Source: Hydrangea macrophylla (Eukaryota; Streptophyta; Magnoliopsida; Cornales; Hydrangeaceae). From it: a DNA stretch of 64,000 nt. The stretch lies in assembly GCA_033977485.1 (NCBI GenBank), contig CM066992.1, forward strand, positions 106,875,450 through 106,939,449, read 5' to 3'. Position 1 is the stretch's first letter. Each line of letters opens with the position of its first letter. The notes beneath the pieces were generated by a model, which made no database searches, was not told the DNA's origin, and saw nothing but the letters and a program-made list of their open reading frames with translations. The translations under genes were made by a program, and so were the position numbers. Shown piece by piece: positions 35,033 through 46,159 of the stretch.

Positions 35033-38000
35033 TCAATCGAAGAAAATGTAAGGATACTTCGATCTCGCCTCGGTCTCGTCTTCCCACGTCGACTCCTCGA
35101 CTCCATGGTGGTTCCAAAGTACCTTAACCAAAGAGATGGTCTTGCCTCGCAAGACGTGCTCCTTCCTTTCAAGAATGCCTATAGCTTGCTCTTCATAAGA
35201 TGCATCTTGATCGATGGCTAACTCGGTCCAATCTAAAACATGTGACTCATCACGATTATACTTGCGAAGCATAGAAACGTGAAAAACATTATGAACATTA
35301 GAAAGTTGAGGTGGGAGTGCCAAACAGTAGGCCACCTCACCAACCTTATCAAGAATCTCAAACGGACCAATGAATCGCGGCGACAATTTCCCGCTTTGCC
35401 CAAAGCGTAGCAAACCCCGTCGAGGGGCAACCTTGAGAAACACATGGTCTCCAATGCTAAAGGATAAGGGTGTCGGTGACAATCGGCATACGACTTCTGC
35501 CGACTGTGAGCTATAAGCAATCTCTTCCTTATAACTTTGATCTTATCGGCTGTCTCTCGAACGATGTCGGGTCCCAAAGCGGATGATTGTCCAATCTCGT
35601 TCCAACATAAAGGTGACCTACACGGTCGACCATACAAGGCCTTAAACGGTGCCATCTGAATGCTAGCTTGATAACTGTTGTTGTAGGCAAACTCCACTAA
35701 AGGTAGGTGATCTTCCCAACTGCCTTTGAAATCCATCACACAAGCTCGAAGCATGTCTTCTAAAGTCTGAATCGTACGCTCGGACTGCCCGTCTGTCTGA
35801 GGGTGGTGAAATGTTGTACTTAACAAAAGTTGAGTACCCAAGGCCTTCTGAAGACTCTGCCAGAATTGAGAAACAAACTTAGAATCACGATCAGAAACTA
35901 TAGTAACGGGCACGCTGTGGAGTCTCACAATCTCCTGAATGTATAACTTGCTAAGAATATCGGCTGAATCTGTAGTCTTGATAGGTAAGAAGTGTGCGGA
36001 TTTGGTCAATCGATCGATAATGACCCAAATAGCATCATGCTGGCGAAGCGTCCTAGGGAGTGCTGTGACAAAGTCCATCGAGATGTGCTCCCACTTCCAC
36101 TCTGGAATCGATAAAGGTTGAAGTAAACCTGCTGGTAGTCGATGTTCGGCCTTCACTTGTTGACATGTCAAACAATTAGATGCGGTGTCGGCTATGGCTC
36201 TTTTCATACCTTTCCACCAATACTGTCAGTGCAAGTCTTGATACATCTTCGTGCCTCCCGGATGCACCGCTAAGCGAGAATGATGAAATTCCTTTAGGAC
36301 GTCGTTTCGGCAAGCTAAAGGAACAAAAGGTCTGCCGCGAAATCTCAAGCCTCGGTCGGAATCGAAGGTCCAACCCTCTATCGCTTCACCACTAGTAACG
36401 CGCGATCGAAGTTGTTCGGCCTCTTCATCGGATCGCTGCATCTCTAATACACGGTTCAAAAGCGTCGGTTGTGCGGTCAAAGTGAACAAAGTGGCACGAT
36501 TGGTTGACTCGGCAAGATGAACATCAAAATTGTCAAGTTGATCCATCATCTTCCATTCTCTAATGGCTAAACAAGCCAAGGTGCTGCGAGGTTTCCTGCT
36601 AAGAGCGTCGGCTACAACATTGGCCTTCCCCGGATGATATTGCAAATCGAAATCATAATCTTCTAAGTATTCCATCCACCTTCTCTGCCTCAAGTTCAAG
36701 TCGCGTTGCGTGAAAATATACTTAAGACTCTTGTGGTCGAAGAAGACTTCAAATCTTTCGCCATAAAGATAGTGCCTCCAACTCTTCAGTGCAAAGACGA
36801 CGGCAACAAGCTCTAAGTCGTGGGTGGGATAATTTTGCTCGTGCGGCTTCAACTGTCGTGAACCGTAAGCCACAACCTTGCCTCCTTGCATCAAAACGCA
36901 GCCTAAGCCTTCATGTGAAGCATCGCAATAAACTGCGTAGTCTAGTCCTCGCTCGGGAATAACTAAGATTGGGGTTGAAGTTAATCGTGCCTTCAATTGT
37001 TGAAAAGCCCTTTCACAAGACTCGCTCCACAAGAACTTTGTCCCTTTTCGAGTAAGCCTCGTCATAGGCATCGCTAGACGTGAAAAGTTTTCTACGAAAC
37101 GTCGGTAGTAGCCTGCTAGTCCCAAGAAACTCCGGACTTCAAAGACATTCTTCGGTGGTTGCCAATCCATAACGGCTTCAATCTTCGATGGATCCACAGA
37201 TACTCCTTCCTTCGAGACAACATGGCCAAGGAACTTCACTTCCGGTAGCCAAAATTCACACTTAGAAAACTTAGCATACAATTTGTGCTCCCTCAAAATT
37301 TGTAAAACAATTCGAAGGTGCTCCTCGTGCTTTTCTCGAGAAGGCGAGAAAATAAGAATGTCATCGATAAAAACAATGACAAAATGATCAAGAAGCGGAC
37401 TAAAAATGCGATTCATCAAATCCATAAAAGCCGCTGGCGTATTCGTCAAACCAAATGGCATCACAAGAAATTCAAAATGACCATATCGAGAGCGAAAAGC
37501 TGTCTTTGAGATGTCCTGCTCTTGAATCCTCAACTGGTGATAGCCCGATCTCAAATCAATCTTTGAAAAGCACGTCGACCCACGAAGTTGATCGAACAAG
37601 TCGTCGATCCTCGGTAGCGGATACTTATTCTTTATAGTCGCTCGATTAAGCTTGCGGTAGTCGATACATAACCGAAGTGATCCATCCTTCTTCTTTGCAA
37701 AGAGGACGGGTGCTCCCCACGGTGATGTACTAGGACAAATGAATCCTTTGCTCAACAAGTCTTCTACTTGAGTCTTCAACTCTTTCAGTTCCGCGGGTGC
37801 CATACGATAGGGCGGAATGGAACTAGGCAACGTGTCGGGTGCGAGGTCTATCGTGAACTCAACTTCACGAATAGGCGGCAAACCGGGTAAGTCCTTGGGA
37901 AAAACATCCGGGTACTCACAGACAACGGGAGGAAACTCCTCACGAGTTGCTTCACTCTCATCAAACACCAAACTAGCCAAGCAATCAGAACGACTCCTCT

Positions 38001-39780
38001 CGCATAAACTATGTAAAGAAGAAGTCGGACGCTCAAAGCGATCTCCCACAAAGCGGCAAGAATCCCCCGACGGGGTAAGAAAAGTGACTCTTCTCCTGAA
38101 GCAGTCTATAGAGGCTCGATAGGCGCATAGCCAATCCATGCCCAAGATAACATCAAAACAGGACATATCAATAACAACAAAATCAACAACGAGGCTCCGG
38201 TCAGCTATCACAAGCTCGCAACCGCGACACACTCGATCCAAATGAACTAAACCTCCAACAGGAGTGTCCACTAAAAGCGTAGAACCCATACAGCTCATTT
38301 CTAAACCCAATGCCGATGCAAATGCAAATGAGATGAATGAAAAGGATGCTCCGGTATCTATAAGAACTGAAGCTCGACAATTGAACAAAAGAAGAGTACC
38401 TCTAATGACAGAGGGCTCGGGGATATCCTTAGGAGTAGTAGCAAGATTAAACAGGTTGGAAGGAGGCCTTGGGTCGTGCTGTCCTCCCCCACGATTTTCC
38501 TGATGGTGGTGCTGGCCCTTAGAAACATTTGGCCTGAAACTCTGAGTAGATGGAGCTGGAGGTGGTGGTACGAAGGGAGGTCTATAACCCTGCTGTGATG
38601 GTCCAGAAAAAGGAGCTGGTTGAGTCTGAGGAGGTCCAACTGCCGGTGGCGCAGCTAAAACAAAAGGACAATTCCGAATAACATGGCTAGGATTGCCACA
38701 ACCAAAGCAAGCCCTAACACCCGTATTACTCCCACCATAGGACAAGCCAGAACGCTTATAGCCCCGAGACTGAGAATGCTGAGTCTGAAACTGAGGGGTT
38801 TGGGGAACCTGAGGAGAGTGCTGAGAGGAAAGGGAGGGTTGATGATGAGTTGACTCCTGCTTTTGCTTCTTAGAATGGTGCCCACCAGATGAGCCTGATT
38901 GGAAACCTTTCATAGGAGGTCGTGACTCCTTGATCTTTTTGGAGTTAAGATATTCCTCTTCAAATACGAGTGCCTTAAGTACCACCTGGCTGTAGGTCGG
39001 AAGTTCAAATCCAGTCACTTTGGCACGAAGACCCGGCCGAAGTCCTTGCTCGAAGGTCCTTGCCTTGGTAGTCTCATTGGCGGTGATATCCGGTGCAAAA
39101 CGGGCTAAGTCTCCAAAGCGTGCCTCATAATCAGCAACTGATAAATCTCCTTGTTGAAGGGCCAAGAACTCAGTCCTCTTTGCGTTTCGTGCTACTGTCG
39201 GAAAGTACTTGGCAAGAAAGAGACTAGTAAATGTGTCCCAAGTCATTCCTGCAAGCGGGTGGGTTGTGAGAGTAAGCTCCCACCAAATCTGAGCTCTCCC
39301 AGCAAACTGAAAGGTCGCGGCATCGATACGGAGGTGGTCCTCTACGAGTCCGATGTGCTCGAAGATACGGACAATCCTCTTCAACCATAGTTCGGCTTGA
39401 ACCGGGTCAGGATCCCCTGAGAAAGTAGGAGGGTTTCACCTCGCAAACTCCCTCATAGCCGACTGAGCCCTCGGCTCCGCTGGTACAACCGGTATCACCG
39501 GTACATCAGGTGCTACGGGTGCTACCTCAGGTGCTACGGGTGCCACGGGTGGTGGTGGTGGTGGAACTTCATTCCTTGCCGCTTGAGCGGCTTGGGTGAA
39601 TTCCCACATGGCCGCTGCCATCTGTTGGAAGAAATGAGCTCCATCTGGAACTCCTTCTGGGGCAGAAGCTGAAGAGGATGCCTCCGCCCCTCGGCCTCTA
39701 GCCCCGCCACGGCCCCTAGCACGGCCTCTGGCTCGACCTCCAGCGCGGCCTCCTGCACGTCCTCTAACACGAGGCGGCAT
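35033..39780 (-). pseudogene. Chromovirus gag-pol polyprotein, inactivated
   Basis: The start is ATG at 39780 with an Arg-Gly-rich N-terminus (MPPRVRGRAGGRAGG). In order come the gag domain, a CCHC zinc knuckle ([14 protein letters not shown], about 38700), protease (VLIDTGAS, about 38360), reverse transcriptase (FIDDIL, about 37360), RNase H ([10 protein letters not shown], about 36910), integrase with the HHCC finger and D,D,E core (MDFVTA, VSDRDSKF, TDGQSE), and a C-terminal chromodomain (VKVLWNHHGVEESTWE, about 35085-35130) ending at 35033. Three lesions are visible: in-frame TGA at 39436-39438 and at 36226-36228, and a one-base frameshift near 35490. The frame is the same before and after both stops. 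The chromodomain places it among chromoviruses, which target their insertion through histone marks. Confidence 0.95.
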
Positions 39781-40084
39781 AGCTAAACAAAGCATGACAG
39801 TATCATTCAATTAAGTAAGATTGTCAACATTCAAATCAATAACCCATAAGCAATAAGTCCTTATGCGAATTCTTGTGTCACATCTCTACGAATTTAAAAG
39901 CAAGAGCGTAGAAATAAATAAACATATAGTTATGTAGGCATGTAGCACTTAAACATGCTCTCTCATCTTCATGACTTAAAATACGTGTGAAACAATTCAA
40001 ATAAGCATAATTGAAATCTTTAAACGTCTAAAAGAAGTCATGGTTAAACCCCGCAAACTCCCAGAGCACCAAGTATTCGAACCC

Positions 40085-40102
40085 GGTTAAGCTCTGATAC
40101 CA
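40085..40102 (-). promoter_or_regulatory. Primer-binding site, tRNA-iMet type
   Basis: Just inside the 5' LTR (right-hand), separated from it by three bases, the minus strand reads TGGTATCAGAGCTTAACC. The first 12 bases are the complement of the initiator-Met tRNA 3' end. Confidence 0.9.
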
Positions 40103-40105
40103 ATC

Positions 40106-42413
40106 TGTAACACCCCAAAATCCACGACATGTGGACGGGCCAAAGAGTCAAAGAAAAAGGTTAAGGAGAAGAAGAGGTCCTACGTGAACCAACCAAATAG
40201 TGCGGAAGCTACAAAAGAATCCTAATGGATTCCAAAGAAAAGTCAAAGGTCAACCCGCTGAGACCAAACGAGTCAAGTAGGGTCGACCCACAGTACTCTG
40301 GTTTTCAAAGAAGTTTTTATAAGAATAGAAATAACAAGTGTCAAGAGTGGAAGAAAAGAAGAAGTTTAATTGAAGGTTTTAATGAAATCAAGGTTTGAGA
40401 ATTTACGACCGAACGGTCCCTTACAAATTAAAAGTAATATATTCCCCACAACGTACAAGCCATAGGCTTAGTATAAACCAAATCAGAGTTTAAAAGTTCT
40501 CGAGTTAGGTCCAAATTTATAAGTCAGGCAGCAAGTCTTTCGACATGTCAAAATGGTTCAAAAGCATAAATAGATTATAGGGGATTCGAAGATCCCGGAT
40601 ACATAACAATGAATATTAACAATGAGAATATTACAAGTTATGAAAGAGTTCCAATACAAGGACTCCACTAACATTACCAAACGCATAAAGGGGCTACATG
40701 TGCCCAAGCTAGGTCATAGCTTACAAATTAGCATAGATGGAAGGATTTAAACCCAAGTACTTGTAAGTTCCATAATTCGATTCTAACATGAACGATATCG
40801 AATTACAACTATTACAAGTTTAATAAAAGAACTATGCTAAGTAAGTCCAAAAGAATATAATTTCTCGAGGGGAGCTTTCAAAAACATGAGGCTAGGGTAT
40901 CCGGCTACTCGTGGGCCTTGCCCCTATCAAGACCACCTGAAAAAGAGTTTTTATAGATTCATTAAGCACGACGGCTTAGTAGAAAACATTATAGATATAC
41001 AAGATGGATCCCATAACTACCAATGAGATGTGGTGCCATGTATGATGCCTAAGCCTTTCAACTAATGAGCCCTCGGGCTATGCATACGTGTTCACTCGCC
41101 TCGTTACCGGACTGTGAGCCACCCCCACTGGGAATGTAGCATACCAACTTTCCGATAGCTAGTCGAATATAAGTTGGAGTTTGGTACGTTTTTAGGTACG
41201 TCCACCCTGTCCTCACACACAACCCACATCCGCATTTTTCACATCTTTTTATCCCCATTTTGGGACTTCTCATATGCAAATCATGCTATGCTATGAGGTG
41301 TGCCCACTTGGCAACAATGCACGTGAATTCTACGATTCTAATGCATGTGTCAAATTTCAAGAATGATATCAATAAATTTCATCATTTATTAGCAACATTA
41401 AGACTTTGACAATAATCAAAGTAAGCATGAGTTCTACCATTTAGAGGATTAATAATAACACACAAGCATGCTTTCAACTTAGCAACAAGACTTAATTTAT
41501 ATGAACATTTTAGTTATTAATTGGCAACTAAGTAAATAAGCACATAATCTCATTTAAGCATCTATGCAACTAATTAACAACTAGACATGCAAGTCACATA
41601 AACTAGACATGCAAGTCATATGAACATGCGCATTTGGAAAGAATTATAATTTACTCCGCAAAACCTCTATTTCTAGCAATTAATCACATGTCAAAGTTAG
41701 CTATATAATACCATTTGTATATAAATAATGTAATCTACCTTCTCCTTGAGAATACAAGTATAAGCAAAGAGAATCCAAAAGAGATTGGGAAAGCCCAAGT
41801 AGTAGATCTTCAAGAACAAGAAAATAGAAAGTTCATCCTCTCTCCTTAGGCCATAACTTGAGCTAGAGAACACAAATGGAGAAAATAAGAACACCAATGG
41901 GAAGCTCTAGTAGAGAGGGTCACTTTTGCTACTAATAGTTTGCTCCCAACAATGAGTTATAGAGGCTCAAAATTAGGGTTTAAGGTTGAAGTAAATATGG
42001 GGGTTTAATCTTCCAAACATGAGGGTGATAGTGATAGAGATAGAGATAGAGATAGGAGAAGAATAATGAAAAGAAAATGAGGGGGAGAGATATATAAGGG
42101 AGGGAGAAGGAGAGGGGGAAGCTTCCTAGGAAGCTTCCTAGGAGACTTTAGTTGTTGGGGGTTGTTGGGGGTTGTTGGGGGTGGTTTGGGAGTGGTTTGG
42201 GGAGGTGACTTGTGGGCCCCCTCTTGTCTCCCTTACACACACACACATACAAATATGTAACATATATATATACACACCCATGTGCCAAAACAATTACCAA
42301 AGTGGTACTACAAGACCAAATGTTAGGCATTAAAATGTATAAGTCCACAATGGGTCCATACATTGACCACTAAAATTACCACAATACCCTTAAAAAAAAT
42401 TCAAAACATTACA
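40106..42413 (-). repeat. 5' LTR of the chromovirus
   Basis: 2308 bp; by its orientation this is the 5' LTR. It repeats 32666-34982 almost exactly. The open frames inside occur in both LTRs and have no recognisable product. Confidence 0.95.
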
Positions 42414-42437
42414 GTACATAGCAATTCCCTATTTTTT

Positions 42438-43336
42438 TTTATAATACAATTCTTATGAATTATTATTGTTGTTATACATATGCATAAAGACATAATAACA
42501 CTAATACGTTCATTACTGATATTAACACCAAAGATTTGAATTTTTATGTTTCATGTCATAAGTTTTGAAAATAAAATATTTAGCCATATCTTTAACCATT
42601 TCAATTCTAATCCAATTTTCTTTCTTTCTTTTTTTTTTCCTCCAGATTTTTAAATTTTGCAATTTGAAACTAATTTTACAATTCCATTATCGTAGTTTTT
42701 TGAATTGGTTTCAGAATTTTGTTCCAACTTGTGCCCATATGACCACATAATTAGCAAGAAACGATACATAGTCAAATTGTGAGAGATTTTGTCAAAAAAA
42801 AAATTAAGAGATAAATTAAAGTATACAATTACAAGGATATTTGGTGGGTGTTTGGAAAGCTTTGGGAATGGGCTTCTGAAGGGAGAAGTCCATTTATACA
42901 AGTGCATCTCTAGAATGCCTATTTTGAGAATTACACTTTCTACTTACAATTACTTTTTTATCCCTTATTTTATAATTAATACTATATATATCCAAATCAC
43001 ATACCTATATAAGTTACATACCCTACCTGTATGTTGGTTTACAACTCCTATAAGAATATTGCTTATCAATTTTTAGTCGATTTAGGACTTATTTGGGTTT
43101 CTTTCCTGAGGTTTTGTCTCTATTGTCGATGAATTATGCTCTTCTTTACTAATAAATCATTTCTCATGTTCAAACAAAAGGAATATTAAACCAATATTTT
43201 CAACATTAATGTATTGTTTTTTTTTTCTTTAATAATCTATCACTTTTTTTCTCTAATAATCTGTCACCAAATGAAAATTTTTTAAAAACACTAACACTGA
43301 AAAGATTACCACGAGTTCTTCACGTGGGACTTACTT
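42438..43336. other. Helitron unit 3 interior, nothing recognised
   Basis: AT-rich, no coding signal. Short T runs near 42620 and 43220. Confidence 0.4.
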
Positions 43337-43445
43337 TCAATTTTTCCTTGCTCAAGTGGCAAAGGCCTGGCACTTAGTGCCCACTTGTGTATCCAAATTC
43401 TATGTTCAAACATTCCCCTCCGCCATGTAATAAAACAAAAGTTTT
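43337..43445 (+). mobile_element. Possible decayed tRNA-derived SINE
   Basis: TTGCTCAAGTGGCAAAGGCC resembles an RNA polymerase III box A, and TGTTCAAACATTCCC about 60 bp later resembles box B. This is the spacing of tRNA-derived SINE heads. No clear tail or target duplication could be read. Confidence 0.35.
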
Positions 43446-43765
43446 AAATTCATGCTTAAGGGTAATATTGGTAAGTAATGTATAAGTTTATACGTTTAAA
43501 GATGTTGCCACTAAACGTATTGCATATTTACATGCACTTTTTATTTAATAAACACTCATTCACCAAACAAACACTTCTCTAAAAAAAAAAAAGTCCATTT
43601 TAAATAGTCCATTCCATGAATGGACTTCTATAAGAGAAGTTACGTCAAACACTACATTTATAATCTAAACAATTTAATATTAGACGGTGATTTTTTTTTA
43701 GATTTTAATTCTTCTCAAAAAGCTTAGCCAATTTAATACTTCTATCTACCTTCTTGTGCATCAAC

Positions 43766-43794
43766 CACGTGCAAAGCACGTGATGTAAGACTAG
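43766..43794 (+). mobile_element. Helitron 3' terminus, unit 3
   Basis: Perfect stem CACGTGC/GCACGTG with an AA-type loop (43766-43782), then ATGTAAGA and CTAG, next base T. It is followed by a TA microsatellite and then the coding-like block at 43843. Confidence 0.85.
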
Positions 43795-43842
43795 TATATA
43801 TATATATATATATGTACATATGAACTCCGAGCCAAAAACTGA

Positions 43843-44079
43843 ATAAGTAGGATCAAAGTTGGGGAATATACACCTGTTTCGATAGCAATTGCTTGTGAAT
43901 CATATGGTTTCAAATGTAAAATTACTTTGAAGCCATATGGAGTTAATATGATAGCAATTGCTTGTGAATCATATGGTTTCAAATGTAAAATTGCTTTGAA
44001 GCCATATGGAGTTAATATGGTTGGATACGCAGGCATGTTATTTGCAGCAATCAACCAACTGATGAAACTTACTCAGTGA
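43843..44079 (+). pseudogene. Coding-like fragment with an in-frame 69-bp tandem duplication
   Basis: An open stretch of 78 codons ends in TGA at 44077-44079. A 23-residue unit (starting at 43881 and 43950) is repeated in frame: each copy reads IAIACESYGFKCKI(T/A)LKPYGVNM. The end is GYAGMLFAAINQLMKLTQ. The copies differ at one residue (Thr/Ala). I do not recognise the family. It lacks a start codon and begins next to the Helitron end, so it may be the tail of a host gene cut by that insertion, or a rearranged fragment. Confidence 0.4.
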
Positions 44080-44468
44080 TTCATTATCTCAACAATTAGT
44101 CCAGCGATTGAACACTTTTTTTCCCCCCGTCTTAACTCTTCTTTTTTTTGGGTGGTGGTTGTAAAGTTATGTCTGTATGTATGAACCTGGGTTTGCTCTG
44201 TTTAATTCATTAGAGATGGTAGAGTGGTGTTTGTGGTTGCTGAGGTGACATTAGACTTCCCAGAACTCTGCAAATTGTGTATATATATATATATATATTG
44301 CGTTTAAGAAAGGGTAGGAAAGAGAAAAAAAACAATGGGAATAAATTTGTATTGAAATCAAGTGGATTAGTGTGAAACAAATTCATGATAGGAAGCAACG
44401 TTAATTGAGTGAATGAGTAGGTTAGATTCCAGGAGGGAGAAGTCAAAACTCAAATAAATACACTCATT

Positions 44469-44469
<1 letters not shown>

Positions 44470-44505
<36 letters not shown>

Positions 44506-44714
44506 ATGGTCAAAGCACCCGCAGGCGCCACACACACACTGCAGACAAGCTGCAAACAGCCAGGGGGGCCACGGGCCCACTTCAAAGGGACTTCCTCCCA
44601 TAGATGGCTGAGGGAAATAAATTCCCAAGTCCAAATCCCCCCTAAGGGGTCTTGAACTCCCCACCTCCCACATGGGAGAGGTGAGGGTAGACCACTTGGG
44701 CAAAGGCCCAGGTC
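44470..44714 (-). mobile_element. tRNA-derived SINE
   Basis: Read on the minus strand it has box A (TTTGCCCAAGTGGTC) and box B (GAGTTCAAGACCCC) about 40 bp apart near the 5' end, a GC-rich body of about 170 bp, and a 32-base poly-A tail (T run at 44470-44501). An imperfect target duplication flanks it: AAATACACTCATTG (44456-44469) and AAATACACATTG (44716-44727). It has no protein-coding role; long frames across it are artefacts of the body and poly-A tail. Confidence 0.85.
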
Positions 44715-44886
44715 TAAATACACATTGTTATTAGAGAACAAAACCATTTCTGATTTACCTCGTGGGGAAGAGATTAGAAGAGAAGCCAAAAGAAAGAGGC
44801 TTTTCTTCTCAAAAGAGGAGCCAAGCCATTGATGATTGAACACACACACACACACACCTTGCCTTGGTATTTGGTAATAAATAAAA

Positions 44887-45255
44887 GGGTAAATTAACTT
44901 TTTCCCCGCTGTGGTTTGACTCTATAGTACTTTATCCCCTGTAGTTTCAAATGTAACACATAATTCCCCTGTGATTTGTCTTTGTGTCACTTTACCCCTT
45001 GTAGTTTGGAATGTAACACATAACCCCCTGTGGTTTTCCTTTATGACACTTTACCCCCTGTAATTGTTGGTCATTTAAGCAATTTATTTTGGCTATAGGG
45101 GTGTAAACTGTCACAAAGGAAAATCACAGGGGGTTATGTGTTACATCCAAACTACAAGGAGGCAAATCACATGGGTGTTATGTGTTACATTTGAAACTAC
45201 AGAGGGGCAAAGTGCCATTAAGGCAAACCACAATGGGATAAAAGATAATTTATCC
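44887..45255. mobile_element. MULE-type foldback MITE
   Basis: It starts GGGTAAATTAACTTTT and ends AAAAGATAATTTATCC, with arms of about 150 bp that pair imperfectly. A perfect 9-bp target duplication, TAAATAAAA, lies at 44878-44886 and 45256-45264, as expected for Mutator-like transposition. Inside, a unit with TGTAGTTT(C/G)(A/G)AATGTAACACATAA is repeated in both orientations. Confidence 0.85.
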
Positions 45256-45651
45256 TAAATAAAATAACAACAATGCTAGTGCCACACCCAAAAAGCATCC
45301 ACACCTTGAGGTGGACCAATAAGAAGAGAGATAAAGACTACGAGGTTCACTGTCAGTCTCTTCTCATTTATCCATTTCAAGGTGTAGATATTTTTTTGAG
45401 TATGAATAAGTGTGGCCCAAACATTATTCATAAAATAATGAGGGGAAACTGGAATTTCTCTTTGGATTCCTATTTTAGGGCTTTCCGATTCCTTTATGTC
45501 TGCCACCAACACACTCTTCTCTCTCTCTCTCTCTCTCCAGATGCAGACGACGGCTCCACTCCCAACTCTTCTTTTTGACTCTCCTTTCCCAAATCCCGCC
45601 CTAGTAAGGAAGAATTGAAGAAAGAAAACAAAGCACCCTTCCTTTCTACTA

Positions 45652-45932
45652 CTCCCTCCGTTCCATAATAAGTGTCTACTTTTATTTTGCACAATGTTTA
45701 AGAAAGTTGTATTATATTAATTTTTTTGATTCATTAAAGAGTCATTTTCCAATTTTGTGATAGATGTTTGACTTTTTGCTTGTTTTGGAACCACAAATAA
45801 ATGTTACTTTGTCTTTATTATAAAAGTAGTTTTGGAAAGTAAATAAAACCTATATACCAATTTAGAAAAGTGGACACTTATTGTGGGACATCCAAAAAAT
45901 GAAATACGGACACTTATTATGGACGGAGGGAG
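45652..45932. mobile_element. Stowaway MITE (Tc1/mariner type)
   Basis: It begins CTCCCTCCGTTCC and ends GGACGGAGGGAG, flanked by the TA dinucleotide on both sides (45650-45651, 45933-45934). These ends are the hallmark of Stowaway elements. The 281-bp element lies about 230 bp upstream of the expansin start codon, so it is probably in that gene's promoter. Confidence 0.95.
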
Positions 45933-46159
45933 TACTAGTATTATTAAGCTCCAATCAATGTGAACTTGGGACTTTTTGGTTGGGTTGGTTGCCACAATTT
46001 TCTCTACTCAACCAGTGATTTGGGCTGGCTTTCTTTAGCCTTTCACTCCTCCACAATCCCCTGTGAAAAAAAAAAGGGTAAAAGCAGAGAAACAAACAAA
46101 GAAAAAAAACAGTGGAGGAATGCAGAGTTAGGAGAAACCTTGGAATCTCAGATGAGATA

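Larger units (their letters stand above)
32666..42413 (-). mobile_element. Full-length Tekay-type chromovirus (Ty3/Gypsy), very young
   Basis: The element is complete: two LTRs (32666-34982 and 40106-42413), a primer-binding site matching initiator-Met tRNA, a polypurine tract, gag-pol with a C-terminal chromodomain, and the 5-bp target duplication GTACA (32661-32665 and 42414-42418). In its own sense the LTR reads TGTAATG...GGTGTTACA. By eye the two LTRs differ at only about half a dozen bases plus a few repeat-length changes, so insertion is recent. The coding region nevertheless has stops and a frameshift, so it probably moved with help from another copy. Confidence 0.95.
30957..43794 (+). 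mobile_element. Helitron unit 3, non-autonomous, with nested elements
   Basis: It starts with the same leader as units 1 and 2 and ends with a hairpin (43766-43782) and CTAG (43791-43794) followed by T. Without the 9.75-kb chromovirus insertion it is about 3.1 kb. It also holds two MITEs and a decayed SINE-like stretch, and no gene of its own. The 5' TC is again absent. Alternatively, leader and 3' end belong to different elements. Confidence 0.45.

Noticed and set aside
37318..39390. Plus-strand frames of 60-100 codons across 37318-39390
   Set aside because: They are antisense shadows of the chromovirus gag-pol region.
44367..44855. 162-codon open frame on the minus strand
   Set aside because: It runs through the SINE body and its poly-A tail (poly-Lys) and a CA run; no protein family.
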